DNA of 64,000 nucleotides, taken from positions 3,596,001-3,660,000 of the forward strand of contig NC_026656.2 of the NCBI RefSeq assembly GCF_000004075.3, read 5' to 3'. The DNA is from Cucumis sativus (lineage: Eukaryota; Streptophyta; Magnoliopsida; Cucurbitales; Cucurbitaceae). Below are positions 1 to 11,288 of the stretch, one piece after another (position 1 is the stretch's first letter; each line of letters begins with the position of its first letter). Made by a program: the position numbers and the translations under genes. A model generated the notes under the pieces. It saw only the letters and a list, made by a program, of their open reading frames with translations, was not told the origin of the DNA and did no database searches.

Positions 1-1620
1 GCTTAAACTCATTTTGACAAATTGTAAGTTATAATTATTTATATCAATTAATATTTAAGGGATAGAAGAAAATATTGAATATATGAATAAATTACAATCA
101 ACTTCGAAATGGAAAGACAAGAACTTAGTAGACTCAAATTGAAGTCATAGTCATAGTTTATGAACAAAAATATAATCATTAGTGATATATGTTCTAACAA
201 ATCACTTCAAAGAAAAGGAAAAGGAAAAGAAAATTATCATAAAAAGAAATAGTTTTCGATTTTGCTTCCTCGAATGCAAACCAATCTTCAGCGAACAATT
301 CAATCATGTTTGTCGCACATGTTCGCAAGCTGAAAGATCTAGCTATGGCTCTCCACCATAAACAATTTTGATATTTTACCAGGTAATCAACTCAGACTCT
401 GTTACTTTACATTTTCGGGGTTTTGTGACTGAATTCAATCTACGAATTTCGTTGTTTTTGTATTGGATTGGATTCGGAAATTAGGGAAAATTTTCATCAG
501 CTACGATTGTTGATGAGATATTGGCGGGTGGGATTTAGGTTAATCTAACATGTCTCTATTTGATTTTCATCTTTACTTATTTATTCATAACGGGGAGAAG
601 TGGTTTGAGGATAGTGTTTAGTTTTAATGTATAGGATTAACCTTCACATGATAGTTTTCTTTGTTTAACTTTTGTTGTTCCGGACATTAAATTTGAGTAT
701 AGAGTTAATGAGGTGTTTACTGCATATATCGTTGAATGAATATGATGATAGTATGTTGGTTATACTTGAGGATCATGTTCAATTAGGATATAGTTTGTAT
801 GTAATTAGTTTGACCACTCAAGTTAGGGCATTCCTAATGTGGAAGGTCGGATATTAGGTGTTTGAATTTTCTTTTTGAATGAATGGAAAAGAATTATGAA
901 AGGTCCCTGTGAAAGTTCGGGCATGATTTTGGTAGTGATTTTGAAGTGATTGAATTCACTTTTGTGTCACATTCAAAGTCACTTATAAATATTATGTTCA
1001 TTCAAAATCAGTTGTAGTGGTCAAAAGGAGTAGGATTTGCTTGTACTATCAATCAAGTTCTCTCACTCCATATGATGTTAGAAAAAAATGTTGAAGGTAA
1101 GAAAGTTTTTGTTCAAAAGTGTAAATTCAAACATCAAATTTATTTTGAATGATTAAAAGTAAGTTGAAGAGTGATTTAGAACAAGATAGAAATGATTTTG
1201 ACTATTTTAAAATCGCTTTAAAACTTGTCGTTTGTTGTCTCTTACGATTGGGTTTTGGCCTTTTTGCGTAGCTTAGGCGGACGTCAAAGAAGGCCGGCCC
1301 TTTGTAGGTTGACAGTCCTTTTAAAAGAAGAGAAAAGTGATCACTCTTTTCTTTGAATTGGAAGGTACTGTATGAAGACTATTACAAGTCATGTGTTTCT
1401 CCATGAGATTCCAAATTGACTCTTGTATTAAAAGATATATTTTGTTATTCATAGAAAGATTTGAAGTGCTCAAATTATCTATCTAACACATGCTGTGGTT
1501 TGAAACACGAAGAGAATTCTGAAATTTCCTTTTATTTTATTCTTTATATAAGGAAACATTTGGAACAAGCAAAAAGAAAAGAAACACCAATTATTAACAA
1601 TTTTCGTATGAAATTAGTAC
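1..1620. other. left-edge region without a supported protein gene
   Basis: No convincing gene is seen. A 22-codon ATG frame at 306-371 is followed by a good splice donor at 382/383 (CAG|GTAATC). This could be the first exon of a transcript running right, but no matching downstream exon with a recognisable product is visible. The MITE-like repeat at 922-1229 lies inside. The stretch from about 1240 to 1620 is AT-rich, and its end may contain the 3' UTR of the minus-strand pectinesterase. Confidence 0.4.
922..1229. repeat. MITE-like element, copy 1 of 3
   Basis: The ends are imperfect inverted repeats. The left end reads like TTTTGGTAGTGATTTTGAA, and the right end read in reverse complement gives TTTTAAAGCGATTTTAAAA. 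The inside is non-coding. The same end sequences occur at 28049-28268 and 41592-41786, so this is a small dispersed family of non-autonomous elements. The superfamily was not determined. Confidence 0.5.
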
Positions 1621-1726
1621 ACAACCTGTAGAAGGAAAACATTCAACCAAACTATCAAAACTTACTGAAATGAGTGAGTTAACAAAACGCAGGTTCTAAT
1701 CATCATGAGTGAAGTATCAGAATGTT

Positions 1727-3272
1727 TCAAAGGACTGTGGGAATCCACCCATCTTGGTTAATGAAGGATTCCACGGAGAAGCCTGTTAGATGCGAGGCAT
1801 CAAGTGTCTTTGCCCATGGAACTCTCATGGAAGTGGAAGCTCCTGGTCCGGTACAATTCTCCTCAACGTACATAAAATTTTCCCTAAAGAATGTAACACC
1901 AGTTAGAACTTGGCAATTCAATAAGTCCTAAATGACTATTATGCTTCACTGTGCAGCTTGAAAAAACTCTGGCCCTGAACTTACTCTTTGCCCTTGAAGT
2001 GCCAGGCGTACCATCCCTCTGGTGCTACCACTGAACCCATTATAGCATCTTTGAATATAACTCTGGAAAAAGGACCATATGCTCTCCCCAACAAAGCTTT
2101 CCCACTACCCTTTATGGTGCACTCTTTAAATACAAATCCACTTGGATCTGCTGCTGATTGTCGACTTTGTGCAGTAATGTATCCTTGGTAGACTTGAGGA
2201 AGACTTGCAACATTAACATTTATCATGCAATCCTACATTGTCAAAAGAACATGCATTTATGGTCCCAAGTTGCTAAAAAGTAAGTCTCTTTCAATGGGGT
2301 AAATGACAGAATATTGACATTTGAACTGAGTACCTCATAAACTGATTGGCCACTACCAAAGATGAAGTCTATGGCTCCTTCAATGTAGCAATGTGAGAAG
2401 AAATGGCGACCTTGTACATCCCATAACGTGTCTTGATACCCTTTGAATCCACAGTTGAAAAAAGCTGATTTGTCGCCGTAGATTCTTGCTGCTATTGCTT
2501 GTGTAATGTAAGTTCCATCATCGCAAGAAAACAGCTCTGGAGCTTCTCGAAGGTTGAATGAGTTCTGTGTGCATCACAATAACACATAATCAAGCATGTT
2601 GATTTACCATACAAAAGCAACAATTAATTCCGTAACAAGACAGACATTGATCAATGATTGAGCTATAGAATCCTGCTCAAACCTATCTCAGGTGCGTACG
2701 CCGTACGATATATATCATTAACTACAAACTTAACTTGCACCTTACATAGCTTCAAAATCTCAAATAATGCTATGAATATAAAATCAGTTTTTAGAAGCCA
2801 CAGCACCTCAAAAGTAATGCCTCTAACAATAATGTTGGGAGGACGTGAAGTAAATGTAGCACTAGTGTCTGTTTGTTGATGGTCATCGAACGTGATAACC
2901 GTATTACTGCTGTCAGCTCCTTCGAGATATATGAAAGGCTTTTCTAGTGGGATTGTCACCTTTTCTCTGCAAAAGGTTTGCCAGCAATATTAGAATAAAA
3001 CCTCAATACCAAATTTCATAATGTGTACTGTATTAGGATTATTACTTGTATACACCAGGGTTTATTTGAATCTTAATCCAATGATTGTTATTAGGTGGAA
3101 CTGAGTCAATGGCTGCTTGAACGGTCTGGAAATTGCCATTTCCCGACTTGTCAACAATAACAACGGATTGAATCGTAAGGACAAAGTCTCTTGCCTGATT
3201 CACAGCTTCAAAACCAAAGACAACAGCATTGAACAGAGTGAAGAGCAAGAGAAATGGAGGTTGTACCTGCAT
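1727..3272 (-). CDS. pectinesterase (pectin methylesterase), type without PMEI pro-region
   Basis: The enzyme removes methyl esters from cell-wall homogalacturonan (carbohydrate esterase family 8). Five exons join in frame: 3272-3046, 2966-2807, 2564-2334, 2232-1985 and 1883-1727, giving 340 aa. All introns are GT-AG. Residues 1 to about 22 are a hydrophobic signal peptide, so the product should be secreted. There is no N-terminal inhibitor domain. Visible family motifs are GVYKEKV near 73-79, the GYQDTLWD block with Asp174 (acid/base), Asp195 in AIDFIFG (nucleophile), Gln151 and Gln173, and LGRAYG with the catalytic-type Arg256. The C-terminus contains FINQDGW. The usual Trp after that Arg is Tyr258, as in some group-2 enzymes. 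Length and order fit the short pectinesterases of about 340 aa. The specific paralogue is not assigned. Confidence 0.93.
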
Positions 3273-3999
3273 GTTTTACAATTTTTTTTTGGATTTAGAT
3301 GCCAGTTAGAAAGTATAAGTCGTTTATATATTATCAGAATAATCGTGAAACTGAAGAGTTATTAGGCCTTGTATTCATACATATACATAGAAAGAAATAG
3401 ATGAATTCATAAATGCAAATTATTTTGGGAATCATCCATGATCTTATTTGATTTTGCTTTTACTGATGAGATGACGAGATGGGATGTTATTCATGTAAAA
3501 GAACCATTAGAATTTAGAAGAAGAGTTTAATTGCAGTACCAAAAACAGGAATATTCCTGCATGGATTTTGCAATATTTCAAAGGGATCAACTGCTCAATT
3601 TTTTTTTTTTTTTTTTTTTGTAGAGAATTCTGCATGGATGCATATTTATCCCAATGATTTCAGTGATTAACATTTGTGATTTGTGATTAAATTAATTGTT
3701 TGAAATCCCGATTAGGTATTAATCTTCTCTATCTTAATGGCCGCATCAAATATTTCCATAGTCATTATTGAATGATTGTTGATGAATTGCTAAATCAATG
3801 CACAAAGTAACAAAACAAATCACTGTTTGGTTTAGTATATAGTATAATTTTTCTTTATTCGTTTTGTTTTAAGAAAAAAAAAAACCACGTGAAGAATTAG
3901 AGATATTAATTTTTTTTATAGATATAATGTTTAGTTCACCAACTTTAAAACTCGACGGAGTGTAATTGATTATACTTACCAACTCTCTCGCCCTCGCTC

Positions 4000-4345
4000 C
4001 AATGTTTTCAATTACTTCCTTCATTGATCGCCAATGGCACACTCCGACGCGATCAACTTTGAGTTTTGACAACCATCTTTAACTAAAACTCTGTATGACT
4101 AACTCTGACGACCATCTTCAGAATTCGACAACCTCTAGTGAAAAACTCGTGTAAAAATCATCTTTGATATGATCAACACTGATAACAAGCCCCTCTAGCG
4201 ATCAAAGACCACGAAAAGACTATCTTGAATGATCAACTTTGGTGGCCAACTTATATGATCACACTTGGCCAACCAACTCCAGTAACCATTTATCATACAT
4301 CTCCAAAAACTAACTCCAACAACCAACTCGACCAGTAATATACTA
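4000..4345. repeat. degenerate short-unit repeat (CTCYGACRACCA-like)
   Basis: Related motifs such as AACTCTGACGACCATCTT, AATTCGACAACCTCT, GATCAACTTTG and AACTCCAACAACCAACTC recur every 20-40 bases for about 350 bp without exact periodicity. The stretch looks like a decayed tandem array. No coding frame is kept. Confidence 0.35.
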
Positions 4346-7319
4346 AAATTAACAAATGAAAAAAAGTTTGGCTAGTGAAAGTTGCTCTATATACAAATTT
4401 GAAATTATTAGTTTATAGTATCTAATAATCGTCCTTAATAATAATTCAATATTGAGAGATTGTCTAAGAATGATAGAATCATCCTTATAGTCATATAATA
4501 TACTTGTCATAAATTAAGCATCCCAAAAAACGGATTTGTTCTAAAAAGTCCCACCACAATTTAAAGGAGGGTATTACTTGTGTCTACTTGGTAGAACTGA
4601 CTAGCTAGCTTAACTATCTAAATGAACAACCCTATTTTTGTATGTTATGTTTTAACTCATATGCTCTACGACCGCAACAATATAGCGTAGGGTTATTGTT
4701 GATCATATAAGTAATAGTATGCTATATACGTTATGAATTTGAGAAAGCGTGCTTAGTTAGAATGACACAACAAAAAGAGCAAAAACAATACAAAAACAAA
4801 ATTAAAAGGAAAAAAAAAACCCATAAAACGAGTTCTTAAGGTTAAACAAAATTGCACTAGATATACCATAACTTAACCCAACTTAACTTTACACTTTAAA
4901 CATATAAACTTTCTAAACCAACTCAACTCAACCAAACGTATGTCAAATAATGATCCATAGTATATATTGAAAAGGCGTCCCACTTCCCTATCTTTTAAAT
5001 GTGGATCCACGACACATTTTAACATATTTTCAAAACAAAACCTTCAACAAAAGCCTAAATCAATTGGTTCATAAGTTTTAAAGATTTTATCCCATCATTA
5101 GTTTAGTTGCGAGAGTTTTAAGTAAATTGCATGATAAATTGATTTGATTAAGATCATTGTTGATATATCAAAACAAGATTCCAAAGCAAATGCATATATT
5201 ATCATCATCATCACTAATAATTAATTTCAATTATCCATAAGAACTAAAGGCAAGAGATTAACAGTAAAGTAAAGTTGTCTGATTTTAATATATAGTTTTC
5301 TTTTCATAAAAACACATATATTATATACTAAAATAGCTGTCTAAATTTTATTGGTTGCTTGCAAGTTGAAGGAAAGAATTAACATTAAATTATATAAGAT
5401 AAAAAGCTATAGGGGGAACATGAAGAAAAACATACTATAAAGTAATATATATATATATCTTTAATTTGAACAATCATTAAAATTAATTAACAAGAATAAA
5501 AGTAATATGAATTGGCATACCTTATCTTATCTGGGTATTTTGAATATGTAATTAATTTATAAAAGAAATTCCAACTTGCTAGGGGTTTAATGATGATTAG
5601 TAAGAACATATAATAAAGTTTAAGAACTTCAAAATTTCAGTGGGGTGAACACATTTTGTTTGGCCCTATTTTGAGGCATATTATATTAAAAGGAAAAAAA
5701 GAGAAGTTGAATTTAATTTAAATGAGAATTTTGTAATTGAGTTAGTTTTTGACTTACAAGAATTCATATATTAAATTTGAGTCAATTTTAGTGTATACAA
5801 AAAATGTATGGGGTGAAATCATTATAATGCCTCAAAGCTATTATATGATGGGTGTGTTAACTTCTAATATTGAATTAACCAACAAATTTTTTAAAGAAGA
5901 TGTGGGTAATTTAGAAAATAATAGACAAATATGAATATATTGTTTTTGAACTTATAGTAATTAGATCAAAATAAAATTTGTTTAGCTGCAAAATGGAAAG
6001 TGTAATTTAAAAAATTTATTTACCATATTTAAAAAAGGGTTAAATTATATATATTATAAAAAGAAATATCCTTACCCTTATGTCATTTGTTTCAAATTTA
6101 TCCCTAATACTATCAAAATAAAATGGTAAGGTTATACGTATCATTTCCTATGGCGAAATTTTACGCAAGAATCGAGCAAGAGAATTTCTCAAGTAAAATT
6201 CACACAAAGGAGACAAATTTTCTCAATTTTTAAAAAACGACCTTGAAGTAGAAGTTCTATAGATTTTAAGATTGAAAATAATGTGACAATGACCAAATGA
6301 AAATTTAAAGTGTCAAATTGTTTAGATTAATTATCCCCAAATATTTCTAAGTCTCGATTTGGTTTAAAATTCTGAATGATTTATATTCTTTAATGATAGT
6401 TGAGGGGATTATAGTTATAGTATAACTTCAAATATATATATATATAAGAATTTTTTTTTATGAAAACCAAATAGTAAAGTTCAATCGTTTTTCTTATAAT
6501 TTAGTTTAAAAATATCCGTCAAGTCTAAGATAGCTCTTCAACTGGTTAAAGTATATACTAGAAGTCAGAGACTCAAATCATCACAATGTATGAGTACAAC
6601 GAGTAACATAACTCAAGTACATCACTTGAATTCTCATTACTAGAGAAGAGAAAGAAAAAGGGGAGCAATATTAGATCACAAATTAATTTTGTGAATGAAG
6701 ATTAGCATATTTTGATGTGAGAGTATTTTAGTGGCAAAAATAAAGCAACAAATATAGAAGAATGCCTCCAATAAGGTAGGCAACCCCATTGTCATGTCAT
6801 TGTCTTATTATATTTTATATACACACAAAAATTATTTATATTTTAATAATTCTATTCTTTTTTTAAAAAAATAATTATATCTTTTTCTTTTAGAATTAAC
6901 AATGTGTAAATGTGGGGTCAAAACTAGAATCTTTCACGAGGGAGAGTGACAAATTTTGCAAAATTAAAGAGGGATGTGAGATTAGAATAATACGAAAGAA
7001 AGAGTTTATAAAGTTATTTAAGTTAAGACTAACCCTAATATGAGAGCTAGTTAGACAATTGCTTTTCTTTCATCGTCTAGTTTTCTAAACAAACATTAGA
7101 AACGTTTAAACAAGCTTAACACGATTAAGTGATTAAATTAATTAGGATTTAAGAAGGAAATGAAGGGGTTAAAGAGGGTGGAAGGGAGTAGGGTTATGGG
7201 AATGATATAGAAGGTGTAGAGAGGGATTATTGAGAAGCAATAAATGTGGATGAGAAATTGCCACATCTAAGAAACAAAACAAAGAATAGTCCAAACCTAT
7301 ATATATATATATACATAAA

Positions 7320-7550
7320 AGAAAGAAGAAGAAGAAAAGAGAGAGAGAGGGAGAATCATAATTTAAAAAGAAAAGAAAAGAGAGGGGACATCCCCAAAAA
7401 AGAAGCAAGAATCCAAAAGAGAAATAAAGAATAGAGGAAGAGCACATGATTGAAAGTAGCATGAAAACAAATAAACAACCACTTGCCTTCTTCTTCTTCT
7501 TCTTCTTTCTTTATTTCTTTCTTTCTTTCTTTCTTTCTTTTTCTTCTTCA
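7320..7550. repeat. paired purine and pyrimidine microsatellites
   Basis: A GAA/GA-rich tract at about 7320-7435 is followed by a CTT and TTTC tract at 7488-7550 on the same strand. The two tracts could base-pair partly as a long imperfect hairpin. ORFs across them are low-complexity artefacts. Confidence 0.7.
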
Positions 7551-8173
7551 TTTTAGTCTATTTGCTCATTTGGCTAATTAATTACATCACTACTAATCAT
7601 TGCCTTGCATGAAAACAAATTTCTGTTGACACCCACATCCACACACACACACACACCTCAATTAGTGCTTCCCAACACACCCATTTTCTCCTCTTTTAAT
7701 AATCAAAATCAAACTATACCCTAACCATGATTATTATAAATATATTCTAATAAACTATCTATTTATTATAGTTATATTTATATATATATATATATGTAAT
7801 ATTTCTTTTTAAAAAAAAGTTATAATTAATGGATAATATAGTGGTTTTATGTTATTTATCAATCTCATGACTAATGATAAATTCTGTATTATTATTATTA
7901 TTTGCTTAATAATAATAAAATGGCTTACTGATACCTAATTAAGTAATATAGTTCAAGTTTTAGTTTGGATTTAGTTAAGAAAAGTTTGATAATTAATCAA
8001 ATAAATAAATAAACACATATGTTCGTTATTGTAATGACAAAGAAAAGTATGAACAACAACCACAAGATAATGGATCGAACATTCAAGTTTTAAAAAAAGA
8101 ATGTTTCCTAAGGTCAATTATCATTTAAAAAGAATAATCCAAATGGATAACTTAACCATTAATGATTTAAATA

Positions 8174-8176
<3 letters not shown>

Positions 8177-8228
<52 letters not shown>
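8177..8228. repeat. (TA)n microsatellite, about 50 bp
   Basis: An uninterrupted TA dinucleotide run, seen directly. Confidence 0.95.
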
Positions 8229-8232
<4 letters not shown>

Positions 8233-10381
8233 GATGGAATTTGCTTTGAAGAGAAGAGATGGAGACAAAGTGAATGTTTTTTGCTTCTAATAATAACAAT
8301 AATTGAAAACCTGTTTTTTCTTTTCTTTTGTTGCCATCTATTGATTTTTAAAAACTTTAGCAACCAATATTAATATATATTATACCAATATCCTCCTCCC
8401 ACCTAATTACTTCCTTTTTTAAAATTTAATATATTATCATTAATAATATTATCGATTAGTTTGTATTGATCTTTAAAACGACGTTATAGTTTGTTTAATT
8501 TTTTTCGTCTTTAGGTTCATGTAATGAGGTACACTTTTTTTTTAAAAAAAAATCTGAAATCAAATATAATCTAGTTAGGGTCAATGTAAATATAATTAGA
8601 AAGTAAGACAAAAAAAAAAAAAAGTTGATTAGCAATTTTTTTAGACTAATGAGTTAAGTTAGTAGTAAATGGTAATGATGTTAATTTAATACATTTTGTT
8701 GAGAGATATATTAACATATTGTTAATATTATTTTACTTTATTATTTAGTGTATTCATGAATATATTATACTAATAAAGTTGTTTGCTTGTTGAATTGGTC
8801 AAAGATTAAAGAAAAGCAATCAACAAATCCCCACTTTCTAGTCACATAATTAATATATATATAAATTTTAAAATAAGACTATCTTTAAATAATATAGTAA
8901 AAATAAATAATACTTATATTGTAATATTTTGCTATATTAAAGAATACTTTTATTTCGTGACAATTCAGTATTTTTTACATAATAATGTATGAAAATGCAA
9001 AATTTAAAAGGGTTAGAAAGAAAATTAAAATAAGCATAAAAATAGGATTTGGAGCCTTGAAAATAAAAGAATAATAATGTTAACTTTAAGAAAGAGAATG
9101 TCTTTTTATATTATATGAATAAAATTAAATGGCATTAATTAATAATATAGTGTAGCATATTTATTGTATATGAAATGAAATAGAAATAGAAATAGAAATA
9201 AAATAATAGAAAGGAAACATAACATCACATGGGTAGTAATGTATCTAAATCTCTCAAAAAGAAAAAGTAAAACACAAGAATCTCCCTATCATTTGATAAA
9301 GAGAGAAAGAAATGCAAACTAGGGCTATATAGAGCTACATTTATATATACTATATATCTTCACTATCAAACAATATTCATTTTCATTTTTGTTAAACTAA
9401 CCAAAATATAACAAAATTTTATGCCTATTACGTAATAGAATATAAATTTTTACTCTATTTTATAATATTTTACAATTAAGAAATGGATATAGATGTTATT
9501 CTATGAACTTGGATGGATTAGTTAAAAAAATAACTAATTTATTGAATGATATAATTTTTTTTTATAATAAGTTTTCATGTCAACATTTTATTTCAACAAC
9601 TATAGGTGTGAGAGATTGAACATCTTTAATATATATGGTAACTGTAAACACGTTTTAATCACTAAACTATGTTTGAAACTGACGTTTTCATTATTAAATA
9701 AATGTTTGTATTGAGAACTAATTAAACGGAGAGATGTTTTCATTGGATCCTATAATTCAAAGAAAAAAGTAAGCAGTTAAGGAAAAAGGAACCAAAAAAA
9801 CCCTATGATATTATCAAATGAAACCCTACAACTTTTAGTTTTCGAAATTTATTTAAAATATTAGAAACTCCAAGTGTAAGTATATTGGCATGAAAATTCG
9901 CTTAAATTTAGTAAATCGGAAAGTTAACGAACAAGATAAGAAATGTTAAATATATTACGTTAGCATGAAAAACGCGTACATCTCACAAGTCTCGTGCACG
10001 CGCTTGAACAACCCACTTCTTTAGTCTATAACATTGTCTTTCTTTCGTGACCCGTGTAAGAATACTCACACCAATGTGGTGTCAAAGGCAACTACACTCT
10101 AACGACTAAATTAGTTAAATGAGTGTATGGTTTAGCTAAACACAAAAGAGTAAATTCAAGTTAGAGTCATTCAAAGTTTCCTCTTGAGTTTGCAAATGAC
10201 GAAGCTATTTGTAATATTTTTACTCTAACATCAACATGTATCTCCGTGTAACACTAACAATCTAGAATTCTTTTGACGCAATTAGTCCGTCTCGATTGAT
10301 TTTAGAATGAAAATGTTAGATATTCGAATCTCCACCGAGATATATTAAATATATATATATGAAAAAGGAAGTAGGAATTAA

Positions 10382-10414
10382 AGATAGATATATATATATA
10401 TGTGTGTGTATATA
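10382..10414 (+). promoter_or_regulatory. TATA-rich candidate core promoter of the bHLH gene
   Basis: A TATATATATATA stretch followed by TATATAAAT lies 310-340 bases before the bHLH start codon. A likely 5'-UTR intron (10587-10675; donor AAAG|GTATAT, acceptor TTGCAG|ATT) accounts for part of that distance. Confidence 0.4.
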
Positions 10415-10721
10415 AATGGGGAAGAGAAATGGGAAAGAAGAGAGAGAGGAAGAGAAAGGCAATTAAACGTGTTTGAAGGACTCAGAACGCGTGATTTTTC
10501 CCGTGATTCTTTTAAACCCTTTCTATCTTTCTCTCTAAAAACTCAACTCTTCATTCAAATCTCTTCAATTTTTCCATTTCTCAAAGGTATATTCATTCAT
10601 TCATTCTTCTTCATTCAATCACTACTTCCTTGTTTTTGTCTGATGTAATTCATTTGTTTCTCTCTCGTCTTGCAGATTCTCACTCATTTCTCTCTGATTC
10701 AACGCTTTCTTCTACTATTCC

Positions 10722-11288
10722 ATGGACGCCGATGATTCGAACAATTCCAAAACGTTGTTGCAGCACTCCAATAAGTGTCTACCTAAAATTCTAACCCCCG
10801 AACCTACTCAACACAGATGGAAAACTGAAATCCAGCAACAGATCTACTCATCCAGGCTCACCCAAGCGCTTCGCCGAGTCACTCATCCACGCTCCTCATC
10901 TCCGCTTAACGGAAACCTAGTTCGCCGAACTGCGGATTCTGTACTCGCCGCTACAGCCAAGGGGAGGACTCGATGGAGTCGAGCCATTCTAGCCACTCGA
11001 TTCCGCCAGAGCCTTGCCAGACGACGACGGAGGACGAAGAAGAAATTGCTCGCTCGTAAACCGGAGCTCAAGACCGAGAAGGTTAGGAAGTTACCGGCGG
11101 TGCAGAGGAAGGTGAAAATTCTTGGCCGCTTGGTTCCTGGTTGTCGGAAACTCTCGTTCCCGAATCTTCTGGAAGAAGCGACGGATTATATATCGGCTTT
11201 AGAGATGCAGGTAAAAGCCATGACGGCGCTCGCTGAACTCCTCGCCGGAAATCAAAGGAATTTTGCCGGAATCTCGAACGATTCTTGA
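10722..11288 (+). CDS. atypical bHLH transcription regulator, AIF/IBH1-like (bHLH147-150 type)
   Basis: An intronless 188-aa protein. The block at residues 79-98 (GRTRWSRAIL followed by RFRQSL) is typical of ATBS1-interacting factors. A basic stretch follows (99-123, many Arg/Lys), then a helix-loop-helix at about 124-175 (KILGRLVPGC, then LLEEATDYISALEMQV). The basic region lacks the His-Glu-Arg pattern needed to read E-boxes, so by family knowledge it should act as a non-DNA-binding dimerisation partner that opposes brassinosteroid- and growth-promoting bHLHs in the nucleus. The start is the first Met after a probable 5'-UTR intron. The coding part is clearly more GC-rich than its surroundings. 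Which of the AIF paralogues it matches cannot be said. Confidence 0.88.
   Translation: MDADDSNNSKTLLQHSNKCLPKILTPEPTQHRWKTEIQQQIYSSRLTQALRRVTHPRSSSPLNGNLVRRTADSVLAATAKGRTRWSRAILATRFRQSLARRRRRTKKKLLARKPELKTEKVRKLPAVQRKVKILGRLVPGCRKLSFPNLLEEATDYISALEMQVKAMTALAELLAGNQRNFAGISNDS

Larger units (their letters stand above)
3273..10379. other. 7-kb AT-rich intergenic region
   Basis: No gene is supported. Open frames here are short and low-complexity. Contents are a poly(T) run at about 3599-3619, a palindromic CACGTG G-box-type hexamer near 3885 (context unknown), a degenerate CGACCA-type repeat (4000-4345), purine- and pyrimidine-rich microsatellites (7320-7550), a (TA)n run (8177-8228) and a (TAGAAA)n run (about 9180-9207). 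Confidence 0.6.

Noticed and set aside
8121-8363. 80-codon minus-strand frame with Ile-Tyr repeats
   Set aside because: Direct translation of the (TA)n microsatellite.
10400-10648. 82-codon plus-strand frame before the bHLH gene
   Set aside because: It covers the 5' UTR and crosses a probable UTR intron; low-complexity composition.
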